Part shown: one piece after another, positions 4,930 through 9,238 of the stretch
How the letters are laid out: each line of letters begins with the position of its first letter
How positions within the stretch are numbered: the stretch's first letter is position 1
Origin: CALACW01 sp002431305
GTDB taxonomy: Bacteria; Bacillota; Clostridia; Oscillospirales; Acutalibacteraceae
Direction of reading: 5' to 3'
DNA: 9,238 bases
Assembly (NCBI GenBank): GCA_937890355.1
Contig: CALACW010000121.1
Location: forward strand, 1 to 9,238
Made by a program: the position numbers and the translations under genes
The notes under the pieces: model-generated
What the model was told of the DNA's origin: nothing
Seen by the model: the letters and a program-made list of their open reading frames with translations, nothing else
Databases searched by the model: none

Positions 4930-7524
4930 TTAATCCTGCGATTCGTTTTCATCGGTAACGGCTTCATCTGAAACATTTTCGCCGTCCGGTGTTTCCTCAC
5001 TCTGAGAATCCGTATCTTTTCCGTCATTCTCGCCGCGTTCAAGACATGTCATGGTTATGACTCTCTGGTCTTCTCCTACCTTCATAACGCGTACGCCCTT
5101 TGACGGACGTGAGAAAATGCTTATCGAATCCGAGGGGATTCTTATTATAATACCGTCCGACGAAATGAGAATCAGATCCTCGCCGCCCGATACTATTCTG
5201 ACCGCCGCGACGTCGCCGTATTCCGCGGTACGGTAATTTATAAGACCGAGACCTCCTCTGTTCTGAATTCTGTAGTCGGTAATCTCGCTTCGTCTGCCGT
5301 AACCGGTTTCGCTGACGGTGAGAACGTAACAGTTCTCTCTGATAACGTCCGCGCCCGCGATTTCGTCGCCCTCTTTAAGCGTTATGGCTCTGACTCCGCG
5401 CGCCGTTCTGCCTATTACCCTCGCGTCGTTTTCGTTAAAGCGAATGCACATGCCCTTCTTCGTAGCAAGGAATATATCGTCATCTCCGGTTGTAGCCGAA
5501 ACGTGAATAAGCTCGTCGTCCTCGTCGAGGGTTATGGCGATAACTCCGCTCTTTCTTATATTGTTATAAGCGGAAATTTCGCTTCTCTTTACAATACCTT
5601 TCTTTGTAAACATGCACAGGTATTTAAGACTTTCGTCCTGCTCTCTGGGAACTCTGATAATCGCCGTTATCTTCTCCTCGCTCTCGAGCGGAAGAATGTT
5701 GACAATGTTCATACCCTTGCTGATACGGCTGCCCTCGGCTATTTCGTACGCCTTAATGCGGTACGTCTTGCCCTTTGAAGTAAAGAACATAACGTAGTCG
5801 TGCGTCGAGCAGTTTATAATTGTGTCGACAATATCGTCCTCACGGCGGGTCATACCCTTGATTCCCTTACCGCCTCTGCGCTGGCTCTTGTACTCGTCGG
5901 CGGGCATACGCTTGATATAGCCCATCTCGGTCATTGTAAGAACGCAGTCCTCAACGGGGATAAGGTCCTCAATGTCGACCTCGCCCGAGACGTTCTGAAT
6001 CTCCGTACGTCTGTCGTCGCCGAATTTTTCCTTAATAACGGCAAGCTCGCTCTTTATAATTTCGAGCACCTTTTCTCTCGAAGAAAGAATTGCGCGGTAC
6101 TCGTCTATCTTCGCCTTTAATTCAGCCATTTCGTCGTCGAGCTTCTGTCTTTCGAGACCTGTCAGCTGTCCTAAACGCATCTGAACGATGTGCGTTGCCT
6201 GAATTTCGTCGAACGCGAAGTTCTCCATAAGAGCTGTCTTGCCCTCTGCAACGCTCTTTGAAGCCTTTAACACGGCGATAACCTCGTCGATAATATCGAG
6301 AGCCTTTATCAAAGCCTCGACAATGTGCGCTCTGGCTTCGGCCTTTTTAAGTCTGAATGATGTTCGTCTCGTTATTACGCTGCACTGATGGTCTATGTAA
6401 TATTCGAGAATCTGTTTTAAATTTAATATTTTGGGTTCGCCGTTGACCAATGCTAAGAGGATAACGCCGAACGTGTCCTGTAACTGGGTGTATGAATAAA
6501 GCTGATTTAATACGACCTGGGGATTTGCGTCCCTTTTAAGGTCGATAACCATATTCATACCCTCGCGGTTGGAATAGTCGTTGATGTCGGAAATACCCTC
6601 TATCTTCTTATCCTTAACAAGCTCCGCGATTTTTTCGATAAGACGCGCCTTGTTGACCTGATAGGGAAGCTCTGTTACGACAATCTGATACTTGTCATGC
6701 TTGCCCTCGACAATTTCGCATCTCGCTCTGACGGTTACCTTGCCTCTGCCCGTTGCGTACGCCGCTCTGATTCCCGAGTAGCCCATGATAATGCCCGCAG
6801 TCGGAAAGTCGGGTCCCTTGATATGCTCCATAATCTCGGGAAGAGACGCGTCGGGGTTATCCATAACGCAGTTGATGCCGTCGATAACCTCTCTTAAATT
6901 ATGAGGAGGAATATTCGTCGCCATGCCGACCGCGATACCCGACGAGCCGTTTACAAGCAGGTTCGGGAATTTCGAGGGCAGAACGACGGGTTCCTTGAGT
7001 CGGTCGTCGTAGTTGGGGATAAAGTCGACCGTGTCCTCGTCTATGTTCGAAAGCATTTCGAGAGTCATTTTGCTCATTCTCGACTCGGTATAACGGTAAG
7101 CCGCCGGGGGGTCTCCGTCGACCGAACCGAAATTACCGTGACCGTCGACGAGCATGTATCTCATAGAGAAATCCTGCGCGAGTCTGACCATTGCGTCATA
7201 TACCGACGCGTCGCCGTGGGGATGGTAACGGCCGAGAACCGCACCGACCGTGTCCGCGCACTTACGGTAAGCCTTGTCGGGCATGAGTCCGTTTTCATAC
7301 ATCGTATAGAGAATACGTCTGTGTACGGGTTTGAGTCCGTCCCTTACGTCGGGAAGAGCACGCGACGTTATAACGGACATTGAGTAGTCGAGGAATGACT
7401 TTCTCATTTCCTTATTTATATCGACGTTTATAATCTTGCCCGCGTCTCCGCTGTCCACAACGGGTATGTCGTCGTCGTGAACCGTAAGATTATCATTGTC
7501 GAATACGTTAAAATTATCGTCCAT
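4930..7524 (-). CDS. gyrA: DNA gyrase subunit A
   Basis: This 864-residue protein is the breakage-reunion subunit of type IIA topoisomerase; with GyrB it introduces negative supercoils using ATP. An acidic N-terminal extension (1-30) precedes the winged-helix region with GLKPVHRRIL (63-72), the quinolone loop HPHGDASVYD (101-110) and AAYRYTESRM (141-150), with catalytic Tyr145 after Arg144. The tower and coiled-coil gate span about 230-500. The C-terminal beta-pinwheel begins near 515 and carries the GyrA box QRRGGKG at 548-554, which separates GyrA from ParC. The last 35 residues form an acidic tail. Position 106, equivalent to E. coli Ser83, is Ala, while Asp110 (E. coli Asp87) is kept. It follows gyrB by 20 bp in the same operon. 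Its Shine-Dalgarno sequence (GGTGA, 7530-7534) is weak, which suggests coupled translation. Confidence 0.98.
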   Translation of the reverse strand: MDDNFNVFDNDNLTVHDDDIPVVDSGDAGKIINVDINKEMRKSFLDYSMSVITSRALPDVRDGLKPVHRRILYTMYENGLMPDKAYRKCADTVGAVLGRYHPHGDASVYDAMVRLAQDFSMRYMLVDGHGNFGSVDGDPPAAYRYTESRMSKMTLEMLSNIDEDTVDFIPNYDDRLKEPVVLPSKFPNLLVNGSSGIAVGMATNIPPHNLREVIDGINCVMDNPDASLPEIMEHIKGPDFPTAGIIMGYSGIRAAYATGRGKVTVRARCEIVEGKHDKYQIVVTELPYQVNKARLIEKIAELVKDKKIEGISDINDYSNREGMNMVIDLKRDANPQVVLNQLYSYTQLQDTFGVILLALVNGEPKILNLKQILEYYIDHQCSVITRRTSFRLKKAEARAHIVEALIKALDIIDEVIAVLKASKSVAEGKTALMENFAFDEIQATHIVQMRLGQLTGLERQKLDDEMAELKAKIDEYRAILSSREKVLEIIKSELAVIKEKFGDDRRTEIQNVSGEVDIEDLIPVEDCVLTMTEMGYIKRMPADEYKSQRRGGKGIKGMTRREDDIVDTIINCSTHDYVMFFTSKGKTYRIKAYEIAEGSRISKGMNIVNILPLESEEKITAIIRVPREQDESLKYLCMFTKKGIVKRSEISAYNNIRKSGVIAITLDEDDELIHVSATTGDDDIFLATKKGMCIRFNENDARVIGRTARGVRAITLKEGDEIAGADVIRENCYVLTVSETGYGRRSEITDYRIQNRGGLGLINYRTAEYGDVAAVRIVSGGEDLILISSDGIIIRIPSDSISIFSRPSKGVRVMKVGEDQRVITMTCLERGENDGKDTDSQSEETPDGENVSDEAVTDENESQD

Positions 7525-7529
7525 TTAAT

Positions 7530-7534
7530 TCACC
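7530..7534 (-). promoter_or_regulatory. Weak ribosome binding site of gyrA
   Basis: GGTGA on the minus strand lies five bases before the gyrA ATG, inside the 20-bp gyrB-gyrA gap. The weak match and short gap fit translational coupling from gyrB. Confidence 0.55.
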
Positions 7535-7544
7535 GTCATTCCGT

Positions 7545-9238
7545 TTAAATATCGAGATTCTGAACGTATTTCGCGTTCTTTTCTATAAATTCGCGTCTGG
7601 GCTCTACCTTATCTCCCATTAATATAGAGAACGTCTCGTCAGCTTCGATTGCGTCCTCCAGCGTTACGCGGAGCATTGTCCTCGTCTCGGGATTCATAGT
7701 CGTCTCCCACAGCTGTTCGGAGTCCATTTCACCAAGACCTTTGTAACGCTGGGTGTCGCAGCCCTGACCGAGTTCGGAGAGTTTTGCATCGCGCTCTTCG
7801 TCGGAGAAAGCGTAAAAATGCTTTTTATTCTTCGTAATTCTGTAAAGCGGGGGCTGGGCTAAATAAACATAGCCGTTGTCTATGAGCGGGCGCATATATC
7901 TGAAAAAGAACGTAAGAAGAAGCGTTCTGATATGCGCGCCGTCGACGTCCGCGTCCGCCATTATAACTATTTTATGATATCTTAATTTATTAATATCGAA
8001 ATCCTCGTCGATTCCCGCGCCGAGAGCCAATACGACGGGTTCGAGCTTATCGTTGCCTAAAACCTTGTCTATACGTACCTTTTCGACGTTGAGCATTTTA
8101 CCCCACAGCGGAAGAATAGCCTGAATATTTCTGTCGCGTCCGCCCTTTGCGGAGCCTCCTGCCGAATCTCCCTCGACGATAAATAATTCCGTATTCTCGG
8201 GGTTCTTGTCGGTGCAGTCGGCGAGTTTGCCGGGGAGAGAATTTCCGCTTAGCGCAGTCTTTCTTCTTGCGACCTCACGCGCTTTTCTTGCTGCTTCTCT
8301 GGCTCTTGAAGCCTCGAGCGTTTTATTAAATATAAGTCTTGCGACAGGCGGATTTTCTTCAAAGTACGTCATCATTTTATCATAAAGCATTTTAGAAACT
8401 ATCTGCTTTACGTCGGTGTTGCCGAGCTTTGCCTTAGTCTGCCCCTCAAACTGCGCTTCTGTAAGTTTAACGCTTATGACCGCTACGAGTCCCTCGCGCA
8501 CGTCGTCGCCGCTTAACTTTTTATCGGCGTCTTTTAAAAGATTGTATTTTTTGCCGTAATCGTTAAATACCTTTGTAAGCGCAATTTTAAAACCGTCCTC
8601 GTGCGTACCGCCGTCGGTGGTTCTTACGTTATTTGCAAAACTTAAAATCGACTCGTTGTAGCCGTCGTTATACTGCATTGCGACCTCTGCGCTTCTGTCG
8701 CCGACAACGGTCGAGAAGTGCATGGGCTTGTCCTGAATCGGAGTAAGTCCCGCGCTGTTTGTATTAAATTCAACGAAGCTCGAGATACCGCCCTCGTAGC
8801 AGTAGACCTCTTCGACAGGGTTTTCGTCGTCTCTCAAATCGCTTAACGTGATTTTAAGTCCCGCATTCAAAAACGCCTGCTCGCGGAGTCTTCTCTGCAA
8901 TACGCTGAATTCGTAAACGGTAGTTTCAGTGAATATTTCGGGATCCGCCTTAAATCTTACAAGAGTTCCCGTCTCGTCGGTATCGCCGATTATTTCGAGT
9001 TCGGAAGCTATGTTACCGCGCGTGAATCTCTGCTTATGAACGTGTCCGTCGCGCGAAACCTCGACCTCGAACCACTCCGAGAGAGCGTTAACTACGGATG
9101 AACCTACGCCGTGCAGACCGCCCGACACTTTATATCCGCTGCCGCCGAACTTACCGCCGGCGTGCAGAACAGTCAGAACAACGGTGACCGCGGGAAGTCC
9201 CTGCTGTTCATTTATATCGACGGGAATTCCTCGTCCGT
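7545..9238 (-). CDS. gyrB: DNA gyrase subunit B, 5' end outside the window (partial)
   Basis: The reading frame runs unbroken to the right edge: 563 residues are visible and the gene starts beyond 9238. The first visible residues, GRGIPVDINE, then LHAGGKFGGSGYKVSGGLHG, are the interior of the GHKL ATPase site, corresponding to about residue 75 of E. coli GyrB, so roughly 75 residues are missing. Fragment landmarks are the K-loop QTKAKLGN (266-273), the TOPRIM motif EGDSAGGSAKGG (355-366), PLWGKMLNVEK (376-386), DADVDG (428-433) with metal-binding aspartates, and QRYKGLGEMD (496-505). The long C-terminal insert of enterobacterial GyrB is absent, giving the short type found in Bacillota. It hydrolyses ATP and, with GyrA, binds Mg2+ at the cleavage site. 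Trp378 occupies the position of E. coli Lys447. A GTG at 9128 is internal and not the start. Confidence 0.98.
   Translation of the reverse strand, partial: GRGIPVDINEQQGLPAVTVVLTVLHAGGKFGGSGYKVSGGLHGVGSSVVNALSEWFEVEVSRDGHVHKQRFTRGNIASELEIIGDTDETGTLVRFKADPEIFTETTVYEFSVLQRRLREQAFLNAGLKITLSDLRDDENPVEEVYCYEGGISSFVEFNTNSAGLTPIQDKPMHFSTVVGDRSAEVAMQYNDGYNESILSFANNVRTTDGGTHEDGFKIALTKVFNDYGKKYNLLKDADKKLSGDDVREGLVAVISVKLTEAQFEGQTKAKLGNTDVKQIVSKMLYDKMMTYFEENPPVARLIFNKTLEASRAREAARKAREVARRKTALSGNSLPGKLADCTDKNPENTELFIVEGDSAGGSAKGGRDRNIQAILPLWGKMLNVEKVRIDKVLGNDKLEPVVLALGAGIDEDFDINKLRYHKIVIMADADVDGAHIRTLLLTFFFRYMRPLIDNGYVYLAQPPLYRITKNKKHFYAFSDEERDAKLSELGQGCDTQRYKGLGEMDSEQLWETTMNPETRTMLRVTLEDAIEADETFSILMGDKVEPRREFIEKNAKYVQNLDI

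Noticed and set aside
5503..7383. Plus-strand open frames of 61-160 codons opposite gyrA.
   Set aside because: They are antisense shadows of a conserved gene, with low-complexity translations and no recognisable domain.
4930..7524. ParC (topoisomerase IV) instead of GyrA.
   Set aside because: The GyrA box QRRGGKG, the full six-blade C-terminal domain and the position after gyrB identify GyrA.
9126..9128. GTG as the start of a 527-residue GyrB.
   Set aside because: The frame continues upstream to the window edge with conserved GyrB sequence (GRGIP, LHAGGKFGG), so this is an internal valine.

Overview
The window looks like chromosomal DNA from a low-to-moderate GC member of the Bacillota, probably a gut or rumen clostridium of the Ruminococcaceae/Oscillospirales type. 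This is inference. It rests on a short Gram-positive-type GyrB followed directly by GyrA, a LytR-CpsA-Psr cell-wall ligase, a membrane-anchored or secreted GH5 glycanase, a UxuB-like short-chain dehydrogenase, strong GGAGG-type ribosome binding sites and U-rich intrinsic terminators. No rRNA, tRNA, CRISPR array, transposase or phage gene was seen.

Layout from left to right. Positions 1-41 hold the end of a small inverted-repeat element. A two-CBS-domain protein (142-555, plus strand) follows and converges, through a shared bidirectional terminator, on a solitary RelB/DinJ-type antitoxin gene (590-877, minus). That antitoxin has a textbook promoter with a perfect palindrome in its spacer, but no toxin beside it. 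A GH5 glycoside hydrolase (994-2166, minus) is next. Its 343-bp upstream region is the most unusual stretch of the window. It contains a consensus-like promoter with a LacI-type CG-centred palindrome in the spacer, a run of 38 A directly beyond the -35 box, and a five-unit AT-rich tandem array with a period of 20-21 bp. A UxuB-like dehydrogenase (2510-3361, minus) comes next. A MITE-like element of about 150 bp (3431-3580) sits between it and an LCP-family protein (3650-4816, minus). The right half is the gyrB-gyrA operon (minus); gyrB runs off the right edge and lacks its N-terminal coding part.

The genes do not form one pathway. gyrBA is housekeeping DNA topology, the LCP protein attaches glycopolymers to the wall, and the GH5 enzyme and the dehydrogenase suggest use of plant beta-glucans and uronic acids. 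Every gene except the CBS gene is on the minus strand, and most have their own promoter and terminator. I did not find a clearly new multi-gene system. The best leads are the GH5 control region (possible phase-variable poly-A plus helically phased repeats), the orphan antitoxin with its intact operator, the structured mobile repeat, and the natural residues at quinolone-contact positions of both gyrase subunits.
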